A stretch of 46,088 nucleotides of DNA from Falsirhodobacter sp. 20TX0035 (lineage in GTDB: Bacteria > Pseudomonadota > Alphaproteobacteria > Rhodobacterales > Rhodobacteraceae), in contig NZ_JAQMHV010000017.1 in NCBI RefSeq assembly GCF_028307215.1, positions 1 to 46,088 on the forward strand. Reading direction: 5' to 3'. How positions within the stretch are numbered: the first letter of the stretch is position 1; the number at the start of each line of letters is the position of its first letter. The notes under the pieces were generated by a model. That model did no database searches and was not told the origin of the DNA. It saw nothing but the letters and a program-made list of their open reading frames with translations. Below, piece after piece: positions 9,901 to 17,508 of this stretch. Made by a program: the position numbers and the translations under genes.

Positions 9901-10164
9901 CGCTTCGGCCCGCCCCCCGAATCGGTGGACCGGCTGCTGCGCGCCGCCCTGCTGCGCGCGCTGGCCGGAGGGCTGGGGGTGGACACCCTGAACCTTGGCC
10001 CCGAGGGCGTCGCGCTGGACTTCCGGGACGATGTGGACCTGGCGGAATACGAGGGACTCGCCATCGACGGCCTGAGTTGCGAGGAGCGGCGCCTGACCCT
10101 GCACCGCCCCGGCCCCGAGGACCGGCTGAAGGTGGCGGGCGACCTGCTGGAACAGCTGGCCTGA
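6982..10164 (+). CDS. Mfd-like transcription-repair coupling factor / DEAD-box helicase (short form)
   Basis: This 1060-aa protein follows the Mfd layout. A UvrB-like N-terminal module carries FPGWDCLPFDGASPTPDA. A CarD-like RNA polymerase interaction domain lies near residues 413-440 (GDLVVHEDHGLARLEG). A superfamily 2 helicase core has Walker A GDVGFGKTE near 560, DEEQ near 661 and SATPIPRT. The translocation motif region (RRGAGDLLGDQQ) and a C-terminal D7-like domain complete it. Mfd removes RNA polymerase stalled at lesions and recruits UvrA. At about 1060 aa it is roughly 90 residues shorter than usual Mfd, so it may be a paralogue. I chose ATG 6982, with AGAGG 5 nt upstream, over GTG at 6976. 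Confidence 0.85.
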   Translation: MTDPHPVAAEAVALLRALAPGGRVLHVARDERAAEALAAFLRGALPDRRVLMFPGWDCLPFDGASPTPDAMGRRMAVLTHLAEPEAGDVVVVPLPVLLQRLPPPSALRHFPIRTGQPLDVAALEAFARDTGYEVDERVDEPGEIALRGGTIEVFGGGESRPCRIEMADGQVTALRAYDPVTQRSTTEMEALDLVPVTELPPAGEDGHARGAEHRLPDAWDALATLPDHMGEARITALPATLADAARRHARLAEARDEAEADAAHPLPVDALYVGPEEWEQLAERIETLPEPESRGVPGFAAAARPRARLAQFLNSDGVAGRRVVFVAGSPTERARLVRMVGQADGHPPEAVDGWAACEAHDRAILLADLEEGVVTEDVVLVTAQDLMGSRAGAARDRLVPAMDALPFTGFDLGDLVVHEDHGLARLEGLETLDPDRPGSEAIRLTFAQDERLMVPTHDAGRIWRYGTAEAGVKLDRVRGTAWPRRRKATEAALAKLADHLVDLTRKRDAATAPKLVPPARDYERFVARFPFPLTPDQAEATRAVLKDMASGRPMDRLVIGDVGFGKTEVALRAAAAAALAGRQVAVCAPTTVLARQHYETFRRRFAPLGIEVGHLSRLVTGKPATAVRAALADGSIRIAVGTHALIGKNVHLPDLGLLIIDEEQRFGSAQKEKMRALGKDGHVLSMSATPIPRTLQTALVGLQDLSFMATPPARRRPIRTLIAEDSDVTLRQALLRERRRGGRSFVVVPRIEDIGPIAERLERLLPQLRLRVAHGDLSAAEIDATMVGFAAGEGDVLLATGIIESGLDVARANTMLILRPALFGLAQLHQLRGRVGRGAAQAYCHLLTAEGEELAPDAQKRLGTLQAMDRLGAGMAISAADLDRRGAGDLLGDQQAGHVQRVGLGLYQEMLAIALRRAKGEPEAPPSPKIPGEPGHIPADYIPEPENRIDLYHRIARAQRAEEVNRLSDEIADRFGPPPESVDRLLRAALLRALAGGLGVDTLNLGPEGVALDFRDDVDLAEYEGLAIDGLSCEERRLTLHRPGPEDRLKVAGDLLEQLA

Positions 10165-10186
10165 TTCCGGGCCAGAACGTTTGGGT

Positions 10187-10340
10187 CAGGACAGCCTTCG
10201 GGCTGGGTCACGAGGATGGGGAAGCAGCCCTGTTCCACCGATTGTTCCTGCGCCGCGCGGCCCATCTGCCCGCCGACGATGACCTTCGCTGCCTCGATGT
10301 TGTCGCTGTTCTTCAGAACGGGGTGCGTGATGGTCGACAC
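10187..10340 (-). other. Possible remnant of an unidentified coding sequence
   Basis: On the minus strand from a GTG at 10338-10340, about 50 codons have a natural composition: the product begins STITHPVLKNSDNIEAAKV and later has PILVTQPEG. Third positions are G/C-rich, as in neighbouring genes. The frame then continues into the antisense of the helicase gene, where it cannot be real. I recognise no family. A degraded gene or a real tiny gene with an undetected end are both possible. The rest of this 336-nt gap (10165-10500) holds only a small stem, CAGCC-TTCG-GGCTG, at 10192-10205. Confidence 0.3.
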
Positions 10341-10500
10341 CCTTCCCGCGGAGCACGACGTCTGCGCGCGGGCCGCTTTTCGGCCTCACGCCCGCCTATC
10401 GATCCCTTCCGCCCAATCCGTTCAGATTGTGCGTATTTCCGCCCGGTTCATCCTCCGGTGAATCAGGGCCCGTTAAGATTTGGGCCTCAAGGTCGAGGGC

Positions 10501-12729
10501 ATGACGCATCGTGATCCCAGTTTCGGCACTTCCCGGCGGTCGGTTTCGATCACCCTTCTCGCGATCCTCTTTCTAGGGCTGGCGGGGGTGATCGTGGCCG
10601 GAAGCTTTTCGTTCATGGGGGTGCGCAAGGTCGACCGCGACACCGCCGAGCGGGAGGTGGCCTTTGCCCGGATCGCCCTCGCCTCGCTGTTACAGGCGCA
10701 GCCGAAGGACCAGCAAAGCTCGGCCATCTGGAACGACGCCGTGCTGCGCGTGCGCGAAGAGGACGAGGACTTCATGGAAGGCAACCTCGGCGTCTGGATG
10801 CAGGAATTCTTCGGGCATGACCGCGACTTCGTGCTGCGGCCGAACGGAACGCCCGTCTACGCCTCGGCCGCGCTGGCGACCGTGCCCGTGGACGCGCAGG
10901 CCGAGGTGTATCCCGCCATCGCGCCGCTGGTGGCACGGCTGCGCGAACAGGTTCTTGAGGCCGAAAGCGCCGAGGACGCCGCGGCCCTGACGGCGCTGGA
11001 TGTCGTGACGCTGGCGGACGGGCCGGCGCTGGCCAGCGTCGTTCCCATCGTGCCCGAGAACGAGGACATCCCCTTCGATCCGGCCGACACCTATCTGCAT
11101 GTGGCCCTGCGGCATCTGGACGTCGGGTTGGCGGAAAAGATCTTCCGCCCCTACCAGCTGTCCGCCCCCCATTTCGAAACCGCGCCGGCCCCCGCCCCCG
11201 AACAGTCGATCCGGGTGCTGGACCCGTCCGCGCAACCCTTGTGGATGGTGTGGACGCCCAACCGCCCCGGCCTGATCCTGGCCCGCGAAATTGCGCCGGC
11301 CGCGATGATGGCGACGCTGGTCTGCCTGATGATCCTGCTGCTTCTGGGCCTGCGCCTGAACCGCACCACCCGTGATCTGGAACACAGCGAGGCGCAGGCC
11401 CGCCACAGCGCACATCACGACCGGCTGACCGGCCTTGCCAACCGCGTGCTGCTGGAGGAGCGGCTGGAACAGGCGCTGAAGCGCGCCCGCAGCGGCGATA
11501 CGGGGCTGGGCGTCATCATGGTCGATCTGGACGCGTTCAAGCAGGTGAACGACGCCTATGGCCACCCCATGGGGGACAAGCTGGTGCAGCAGGTGGGCGG
11601 GCGGCTGGCCCGCATCGTCTGGGACGGCCCCACCGTGGCGCGCGTGGGCGGGGACGAATTTGTCATCCTTCTTCCCGGCCTTGCCGGAGAGGAGGATCTG
11701 GCGCAGCATTGCCGCTGGGTGCAGGACGGGCTGTCCGACCCGTTCCGGATCGACGGCCACTTCTTTCAGGTCACGGCCAGCCTTGGCGCCGTGCATTCCG
11801 ATGTCTGCAGCCCCTACAAGGACGAGGTGATCCGCTGCGCCGACATCGCCCTGTACCGGGCCAAGAACGCCGGACGGGCGCAGTTCAGCCTGTATCATGG
11901 AGAGATGGACGACACGAACCGCAAGCGCAACCGGCTGGCCGCCGACCTCGCCGCCGTTCTGACCGAGGGCAACGGCAGCATCGCCGTCCACTACCAGCCC
12001 ATCTTCGACGCGAATGGCCATCTGGCGGGGGCGGAGGCGCTGGCCCGCTGGCACCATCCCGAACTGGGCCCGGTTCCGCCCGACGTCTTCGTGGCCGTGG
12101 CCGAGGAGCGGGGCCTGATCGAACCCTTGGGCCGCGCCGTGCTGGACGAGGCGTGCCGCGTGGCGGCCCTTGCGGGCCTGTCCAAGGTCGCCGTCAACGT
12201 CTCGGCGCTGGAGATCTGCCGCGCGGGCTATGCCGCGCAGGTGCTGCAGGTGCTGCAACAGCGGGGCCTGCCCCCGTCGCGGCTGGAACTGGAACTGACG
12301 GAACGGGTGGCCATCGCCTCCTCCGCCGCAGCGCAGGCCAACATCGGCCCGCTTCTGGCGGCGGGCGTCACGCTGGCGCTGGACGATTTCGGGGCCGGTC
12401 ATTCCTCCATCCGCTACCTGCGCGATTTCGGCTTCGACCGGGTGAAGATCGACCGCTCCTTCGTCCAGCAGATCGAGACGGACCCCACGGCCCTGAAGCT
12501 CGTCCGCGCGATGATCGACATGGCGTCGTCACTGGGGATCGCCGTGACCGCCGAGGGAATCGAGGAGGAGGCGCAGCTGTCCCGCCTCGCCTCCCTCGGG
12601 TGCAGCTCGTTCCAAGGGTATTTCCTGGGCCGGCCGATGGACCGCGACGCCATCACCCGCTTGGCGGCCGAGGCGGAGCAGGCCGACAACGTCACCTGGC
12701 TGCCCCAGGCCAGCCGGTCGATCGCGTGA
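10501..12729 (+). CDS. Membrane GGDEF-EAL cyclic-di-GMP protein with periplasmic CHASE4-like sensor
   Basis: The 742-aa protein has a transmembrane helix near residues 12-33. A periplasmic region of about 230 residues of CHASE4 type follows (AIWNDAVLRVREEDEDFMEGNLG), then a second helix (MMATLVCLMILLLLGLRL). The GGDEF domain has an intact active site (RVGGDEF near 380-387). The EAL domain is also intact (GAEALARWHHPE near 510, LDDFGAGHSS near 640). It could therefore both make and degrade c-di-GMP in response to an external signal; which activity dominates cannot be told. I chose ATG 10501 with GAGGG just upstream; the frame stays open to a TTG at 10480. It ends 6 nt from the convergent Hsp70 gene. 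Confidence 0.9.
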   Translation: MTHRDPSFGTSRRSVSITLLAILFLGLAGVIVAGSFSFMGVRKVDRDTAEREVAFARIALASLLQAQPKDQQSSAIWNDAVLRVREEDEDFMEGNLGVWMQEFFGHDRDFVLRPNGTPVYASAALATVPVDAQAEVYPAIAPLVARLREQVLEAESAEDAAALTALDVVTLADGPALASVVPIVPENEDIPFDPADTYLHVALRHLDVGLAEKIFRPYQLSAPHFETAPAPAPEQSIRVLDPSAQPLWMVWTPNRPGLILAREIAPAAMMATLVCLMILLLLGLRLNRTTRDLEHSEAQARHSAHHDRLTGLANRVLLEERLEQALKRARSGDTGLGVIMVDLDAFKQVNDAYGHPMGDKLVQQVGGRLARIVWDGPTVARVGGDEFVILLPGLAGEEDLAQHCRWVQDGLSDPFRIDGHFFQVTASLGAVHSDVCSPYKDEVIRCADIALYRAKNAGRAQFSLYHGEMDDTNRKRNRLAADLAAVLTEGNGSIAVHYQPIFDANGHLAGAEALARWHHPELGPVPPDVFVAVAEERGLIEPLGRAVLDEACRVAALAGLSKVAVNVSALEICRAGYAAQVLQVLQQRGLPPSRLELELTERVAIASSAAAQANIGPLLAAGVTLALDDFGAGHSSIRYLRDFGFDRVKIDRSFVQQIETDPTALKLVRAMIDMASSLGIAVTAEGIEEEAQLSRLASLGCSSFQGYFLGRPMDRDAITRLAAEAEQADNVTWLPQASRSIA

Positions 12730-12735
12730 CGGGCG

Positions 12736-13968
12736 TCAGCCCCGCGCAGCCAAGGCCAGGCCGTCGACCACGGCGGTGAACGCCTCGCTGCGCAGGATGC
12801 GGGCCTGCGGGCACAGCTGACCCGACGCCTCCGCCACCAGCGTCATCAGGCTGGAGCCGCCGACCAGGATCACCCGCCCCACCGCCCCCGGCGCCACACC
12901 CGCACGGCGCAGCGTCTCCGCCGCCGCGTCGTGAAGTTCGGCGCGATACGCGGCCAGGGCGGCGTTCAGGGTGGCGGGCGTGACGGGCACCGACAGCCCA
13001 CGTTCGATGAAGCCCATCTCGATCCGGGCGTCGTTGGCGCGGTTGTTGGCGGCGATCTTTCCCCGCTCCACCGCGAAGGCCAGCTCGTGGCCCAGCTCCT
13101 CCTCCAGCACGGTGGCCAGACGTTCCATCTTCGGGCGGTCCACGGCCATCCGCACCATGCCCCCCACCATCCGGCGCGTCTCGGGGGTGTAGAGGAAGGG
13201 GATCTTCGCCCAAGTCGCCAGATCCACGTAAACGCTGTTCGGCACCGGCAGCTCCCCCGCCCCCATCTCGCGCCGCAGGGTGCCGCCATGGCCCAGCGCG
13301 GGCATGGCATGGGCCATCGACACGGCGTGGTCGAAATCCGTGCCGCCCAGCCGGATGCCGTGGCTGGCAAGGATGTCAAGGCCGCCTTCCCGGCTTTGGA
13401 ACAGCGTGAAGTCCGACGTGCCGCCCCCGATGTCCACGATCAGCCCCAGATCGTTCCGCTGGTCCATGCCGTGGCTGGCGATCGCCGCCGCCTCCGGTTC
13501 GGGCAGAAAGGCCACATCCTCGTAGCCCGCGGCCAGATAGCAGGCGCGCAGGTCATCCTCGGCCTGCCGGTCGCGGGCGGGGTCGGGGTGGAAATGCACG
13601 GGGCGGCCGGACAGGGCGCGGCGGAAGGTCCGGCCCGTCGCCTTGTCGGACCGTTCCCGCACCTCCACCAGAAAGGCGGTGACGATCTCAGCCAGGGTGC
13701 GGCGACGGCCGCCGATCATCCGCGATTCGTGCAGAAGCGGCGTGCCGAGGACGCTTTTCAGCGCCCGCATGTAGCGCCCCTCCTCCCCCGCGATCAGGGC
13801 CTCGGCGGCGGCGCTGCCGATGCGCATCCCGCCCCGTACGGGAAAGAAGACGGCGGTGGGCAGGGTTTCGGCCCCGTCCTCCACCGGGATGCGGGTGATG
13901 CCCCGGTCGGTCGCCACGGCCGCGGCCGAGTTGGAGGTTCCGAAGTCGATCGCGAGGATGTCTGTCAT
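12736..13968 (-). CDS. Short Hsp70-family protein (YegD-like chaperone)
   Basis: The 410-aa product begins MTDILAIDFGTSNSAAA, an actin-like ATPase phosphate-1 motif. It also has DIGGGTSDF (phosphate 2) and a C-terminal VILVGGSSLM adenosine motif. It consists of the nucleotide-binding half of Hsp70 and lacks the DnaK substrate-binding domain and lid, as in YegD-type proteins. The cellular role of that family is poorly defined. ATG 13968 is chosen because the conserved beta-strand starts three residues later. The gene is divergent from the tRNA-Leu gene, with 106 nt between them. Confidence 0.85.
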   Translation of the reverse strand: MTDILAIDFGTSNSAAAVATDRGITRIPVEDGAETLPTAVFFPVRGGMRIGSAAAEALIAGEEGRYMRALKSVLGTPLLHESRMIGGRRRTLAEIVTAFLVEVRERSDKATGRTFRRALSGRPVHFHPDPARDRQAEDDLRACYLAAGYEDVAFLPEPEAAAIASHGMDQRNDLGLIVDIGGGTSDFTLFQSREGGLDILASHGIRLGGTDFDHAVSMAHAMPALGHGGTLRREMGAGELPVPNSVYVDLATWAKIPFLYTPETRRMVGGMVRMAVDRPKMERLATVLEEELGHELAFAVERGKIAANNRANDARIEMGFIERGLSVPVTPATLNAALAAYRAELHDAAAETLRRAGVAPGAVGRVILVGGSSLMTLVAEASGQLCPQARILRSEAFTAVVDGLALAARG

Positions 13969-14034
13969 GGGCTCTGCCTGCGGATGGGCCGCACCGCGTA
14001 GCGGGAAAGCGGCACCGGCACAAGCCGTTCCGCA

Positions 14035-14063
14035 TTGCCCCTTCCGCATCCTGTGGCTAGAAC
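14035..14063 (+). promoter_or_regulatory. Candidate sigma-70 promoter of tRNA-Leu
   Basis: TTGCCC at 14035-14040 and TAGAAC at 14058-14063 are separated by exactly 17 nt. The -10 box lies 11 nt before the mature tRNA 5' end, a spacing expected for a short tRNA leader. The boxes are imperfect and assigned by eye. Confidence 0.5.
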
Positions 14064-14074
14064 CGGACACGGAT

Positions 14075-14156
14075 GCGGGCGTGGCGAAATGGTAAACGCT
14101 GGGGTCTTAAACACCTCTGCTTCGGCTTGTCGGTTCGAGTCCGACCGCCCGCACCA
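14075..14156 (+). tRNA. tRNA-Leu (anticodon TAA)
   Basis: The acceptor stem GCGGGCG pairs with CGCCCGC. The D arm is closed by GCG/CGC, the anticodon stem GGGGT/ACCTC holds the loop CTTAAAC (anticodon TAA), and the T arm is GTCGG-TTCGAGT-CCGAC. The variable region is longer than class I, as expected for tRNA-Leu. The CCA end is encoded at 14154-14156. It reads UUA and UUG leucine codons, which are rare in this GC-rich sequence. Confidence 0.95.
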
Positions 14157-14158
14157 CC

Positions 14159-14692
14159 CTAGAACACCGTCAGCCCGCGTTCGGTGACGATCGCGTCCAG
14201 CGGCTGGTCCGTCGGCTCCATCGGAACGGCGGGCAGTTCCTGCGCGGCAAAGGCGAAGCCGACCGCCAGAACCGGCCCTTTCGCGCGCAGGCGTTCCAGC
14301 GTGCGGTCGTAGAAGCCGCCGCCATAGCCCAGCCGGAAGCCCTTGGCATCGAACGCCACCAGCGGCACGATCACGATGTCCGGCACCTGCCAGTCGCCCG
14401 CCGCGGGGTTCAGCGTGCCGAACAGGCCCCGCTCCAGCGCCGCGTCCTGCGTCCAGCTGCGGAACCGCAGGGGCTGGCCCGCCCCCTCCACCACCGGCAC
14501 GCAGACGGGGCCGGAATGCGCGGCCATCGCGGGACGGGGGTCGATCTCGGTCCGGATCGGCAGATAGCCGGCCAGCACCTTGCCCGCATGGGGGGCCAGC
14601 CAGGACGCCAGATGATCCGCCGCCGCCCCCTGCCCCCGGGCATGCGCGGCCGCGCGGGCCGCAAGGGCCGCCGCGCGCGCCGCGGCCTTCAC
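14159..14692 (-). CDS. 5-formyltetrahydrofolate cyclo-ligase
   Basis: A 177-aa protein with the family's ATP/phosphate-binding signature GYGGGFYDRTLERL near the C-terminus, plus GYLPIRTEIDPRP and LVAFDAKGFRLG. It converts 5-formyl-THF to 5,10-methenyl-THF using ATP. The start is GTG at 14692, inside the end of mgtE (GTGA, 4-nt overlap), so it is translationally coupled to mgtE. The N-terminus is an Ala/Arg-rich stretch, KAAARAAALAARAAAHARG, expected to be a helix. The stop lies 2 nt from the CCA end of the tRNA gene on the other strand. Confidence 0.9.
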   Translation of the reverse strand: MKAAARAAALAARAAAHARGQGAAADHLASWLAPHAGKVLAGYLPIRTEIDPRPAMAAHSGPVCVPVVEGAGQPLRFRSWTQDAALERGLFGTLNPAAGDWQVPDIVIVPLVAFDAKGFRLGYGGGFYDRTLERLRAKGPVLAVGFAFAAQELPAVPMEPTDQPLDAIVTERGLTVF

Positions 14693-16056
14693 AGCAGCAC
14701 CACCGTCGCAAGGCCAAGGAAGGAAAAGAAGCCGACCACATCCGTCATCGTCGTCACGAAGGTGCCGGAGGCGAGCGCGGGGTCCAGCTTCAGCTTGTTC
14801 AGCATCAGCGGCACCAGCACCCCGGCCAGCGCCGCCACGGCAAGGTTGATCACCATTGCCGAGGCGATGACCCCCGCCAGCGCCAGCGACCCGCCATAAA
14901 GGAGGATCCCCATCCCACCCATGACGGCGGCGAAGAACAGCCCGTTCACCACGCCCACCGCCACCTCGCGTCGTACCACGCGCGCGGCGTTGGAACTGGT
15001 GAGGTCGCGCGTGGCCAGCGCCCGCACGGCCACCGTCAACGACTGGGTGCCCGCGTTTCCGCCCATGGACGCGATGATCGGCATCAGCGCCGCCAGCGCC
15101 ACGATGACCGAGATCGTCCCCTCGAACTGCGAGATCACCCAGGCCGAGATGTTGGCCGTCAGCAGGTTCACGAAGAGCCACGGCGTCCGCGCGCGCAACG
15201 TGTCCCAGACCGAGTCCGAGATGGTGCTTTCGTCGCCCACGCCGGCCAGGCGCAGGATGTCCTCCTGGTGCTCCTCGTCCAGCACGTTCATGGCGTCGTC
15301 GATGGTGATGACGCCCACCAGCCGCCCGTCATCGTCCACCACGGGGGCAGAGATCAGGTGATACTGGTTGAAGGCGTAGGCGACGTCGCTGTCGGGATCC
15401 TCGGGGTGGAAGGTGCGGTAGCTGTCCTCGGACAACTCGCGCAGCGGCGTGTCGCGGCGCGCCGACAGCATACGGCCCAGCGTGACATAGGACACGGGCT
15501 TCATCCGCGGGTCGATCAGGATCACATGGTAGAACTGGTCGGGCAGGTAATCGGCGTTGCGCAGGAAGTCGATCGCCTCGCCTACCGTCCAGTGTTCGGG
15601 GGCGACCACCGCCTCGCGCTGCATCAGGCGGCCGGCGGAATATTCGGGATAGGTCAGCGCCTTTTCGACGGCCGCCCGGTCCGCCCGGTTCAGCGCGCCT
15701 AGGATGATCTCCTGCTGCGGCAGTTCCAGGTCCTGCACGATGTCCACCACATCGTCGGTGTCCAGTTCGCGCACGGCGTCCGCCAGCACCTGCGGCGACA
15801 GGGTGTCGATCACCTCCTCGCGGATGCCCTCGCGGATCTCGGACAGCACCTCGCCGTCCATGCCCTGCCAGAGGGTCAGAAGGTCGTGCCGTTCGGGCGC
15901 GGTGATCTGTTCCAGAAGGTCGGCGATGTCGGCGGGGTGCAGCGGTTCCAGCAGACTGGTGACGCGGGCCGGGTCCTGCGCCTCGACCGCGTCCAGGATG
16001 TCCTGGGCCAGCCGTTCGTTCAGACCCTCGTCCTCACGTTCCTCAAGTTCTGCCAT
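14689..16056 (-). CDS. mgtE: Magnesium transporter MgtE
   Basis: The 455-aa protein has the full MgtE layout. There is an N-terminal acidic MgtE_N superhelical domain (LLEPLHPADIADLLEQ), then two CBS domains (about 130-255; SAPVVDDDGRLVGVITIDD). Five C-terminal transmembrane helices follow, including ASMGGNAGTQSLT and the Mg2+ pore helix with TFVTTMTDVVGFFSFLG. It imports Mg2+, gated by cytosolic Mg2+ bound between the CBS and N domains. ATG 16056 is supported by GAGAGG 5 nt upstream; an in-frame TTG at 16068 is less likely. No M-box-like leader is apparent in the 91 nt to the divergent guanine deaminase gene. Confidence 0.95.
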   Translation of the reverse strand: MAELEEREDEGLNERLAQDILDAVEAQDPARVTSLLEPLHPADIADLLEQITAPERHDLLTLWQGMDGEVLSEIREGIREEVIDTLSPQVLADAVRELDTDDVVDIVQDLELPQQEIILGALNRADRAAVEKALTYPEYSAGRLMQREAVVAPEHWTVGEAIDFLRNADYLPDQFYHVILIDPRMKPVSYVTLGRMLSARRDTPLRELSEDSYRTFHPEDPDSDVAYAFNQYHLISAPVVDDDGRLVGVITIDDAMNVLDEEHQEDILRLAGVGDESTISDSVWDTLRARTPWLFVNLLTANISAWVISQFEGTISVIVALAALMPIIASMGGNAGTQSLTVAVRALATRDLTSSNAARVVRREVAVGVVNGLFFAAVMGGMGILLYGGSLALAGVIASAMVINLAVAALAGVLVPLMLNKLKLDPALASGTFVTTMTDVVGFFSFLGLATVVLL

Positions 16057-16147
16057 GCGACCTCTCAAATGCTGCGTCCGCGATAACCTGCGTTTCGCCG
16101 GCCAGAAAGAGGGTTTAGTATGACATCACGTTAAAACGAGGAACGCG

Positions 16148-17410
16148 ATGGACATTCTTCTGGGTCAGGTGCTGCGGTTCGACGGCGATCCCTTTGCCGA
16201 AGGCCGTGCGCATATCGACGAGGCGGTGGCGGTGGACGGCGGCCGCATCGTCGCCACCGGCACGAAGGACGCCCTGCGCGCCGCACATCCCGGCGCCCGC
16301 GTGACCGATTACGGGCGGTGCCTGATCTCGGCCGGGTTCGTTGATGCGCATGTGCATTACCCGCAGACGGCCATCATCGCCAGCTGGGGCAAGCGCCTGA
16401 TCGACTGGCTGGACACCTACACCTTCCCCGAGGAGATGCGCTTCGGCGACCCCGCCTATGCCCGCGACATCGCGGACCGCTATCTGGACCTGACGCTGGC
16501 CAACGGCACGACCACCGTGTGCAGCTATGCCACGATCCACCCTGAAAGCGTGGACGCGTTCTTTGCCGCCGCAGGGGCCCGCGACCTGCGGGCCTTCGCC
16601 GGCAAGACCTGCATGGACCGCAACGCCCCCAACCGCCTCCGCGACACGGCGCAATCGGCCTATGACGATTCGAAGCGCCTGCTGGACGCGTGGCATGGCC
16701 GGGACCGGCTGTCCTATGTCATCACGCCGCGCTTTTCCCCCACCTCCACCCCAGAACAGCTGGCGGCGCTGGGCGCCTTGTGGCGCGAACATCCCGATTG
16801 CCTGATGCAGACCCACCTGTCCGAACAAACGGACGAGATCGCGTGGGTCCGCGACCTTTTCCCGCAGTCGCGCGACTATCTGGACACCTACGAGGCGCAG
16901 GGCCTGCTGGGCGAAGGCGCCGTCTTCGGCCACGCCATCCACCTGACCGACCGCGAACGCGCCCGGCTGATCGAGGCTGGCGCTTCGGTCGTGCATTGCC
17001 CCACCTCCAACACCTTCATCGGGTCGGGGCTGTTCGACATGGGCCTTGCGCGCGCCGGCCTGCGCGTGGGGCTGGCCACCGACACGGGCGGCGGCTCCAG
17101 CTTCTCCATGCTGCGCACGATGGCCGCGGCGTATGAGGTGGGGCAACTCCGGGGCGACCCGCTGCACCCGTCGCAGCTGTGGTGGCTGGCCACTCAGGGG
17201 TCCGCCCGCGCGCTGCGGGCCGAGGCGTCGATCGGAAACATCGCCCCGGGGATGGAGGCCGACCTCGTGGTGGTCGACCTCGCCTCCACCCCCGCCATCG
17301 AACAGGCGACCCCCCGCGCCACGGACGTCTGGGGCGAGGTGTTTCCCACGATCATGATGGGCGACGACCGCGCCATCCGCGCGGTCTGGGTGAACGGCCG
17401 TCCGCGCTAG
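16148..17410 (+). CDS. guaD: Guanine deaminase
   Basis: The 420-aa amidohydrolase has guanine-deaminase signatures. These are SAGFVDAHVHYPQ (metal HxH), FAGKTCMDRNAP, MQTHLSEQ and FGHAIHL (metal and catalytic His), HCPTSNTFIGSGLF and ATDTGGGSS with the catalytic Asp. It hydrolyses guanine to xanthine and ammonia in purine salvage and catabolism. GAGGAA precedes the ATG by 4 nt. No xanthine dehydrogenase genes are nearby. A transposon-like end begins 17 nt after the stop. Confidence 0.92.
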   Translation: MDILLGQVLRFDGDPFAEGRAHIDEAVAVDGGRIVATGTKDALRAAHPGARVTDYGRCLISAGFVDAHVHYPQTAIIASWGKRLIDWLDTYTFPEEMRFGDPAYARDIADRYLDLTLANGTTTVCSYATIHPESVDAFFAAAGARDLRAFAGKTCMDRNAPNRLRDTAQSAYDDSKRLLDAWHGRDRLSYVITPRFSPTSTPEQLAALGALWREHPDCLMQTHLSEQTDEIAWVRDLFPQSRDYLDTYEAQGLLGEGAVFGHAIHLTDRERARLIEAGASVVHCPTSNTFIGSGLFDMGLARAGLRVGLATDTGGGSSFSMLRTMAAAYEVGQLRGDPLHPSQLWWLATQGSARALRAEASIGNIAPGMEADLVVVDLASTPAIEQATPRATDVWGEVFPTIMMGDDRAIRAVWVNGRPR

Positions 17411-17427
17411 CGTTCCGCTTCTGGTGT

Positions 17428-17476
17428 TGTCAAAAACAGGAGAAGCGTGCGCAAATGAAAGCAGAAGCGTGCGCAA
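17428..17476. mobile_element. Tn402/Tn7-like transposon end with tandem transposase-binding repeats
   Basis: TGTCAAAAACAGG starts at 17428, and the 14-mer AGAAGCGTGCGCAA occurs exactly at 17441-17454 and 17463-17476, a 22-bp period. A TGTCA tip followed by direct repeats of about 19-22 bp is how Tn5053/Tn402 and Tn7-like ends are built. A tniQ-family gene stands directly inside. A TGT at 17425 could be the true tip instead. I found no matching opposite end in the window. Confidence 0.6.
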
Positions 17477-17508
17477 GGCCGTCAAGCGCTATCTGCTGTG
17501 GTAGCCGT

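Noticed and set aside
6970-10104. Minus-strand open frame of 1044 codons
   Set aside because: It is antisense to the Mfd-like helicase. The translation is His/Gln/Arg/Gly-rich without domains, as expected when the opposite strand has G/C-rich third positions.
16057-16147. Magnesium-responsive leader (M-box) upstream of mgtE
   Set aside because: The gap to guaD is only 91 nt, too short for such a riboswitch, and shows no matching helices.
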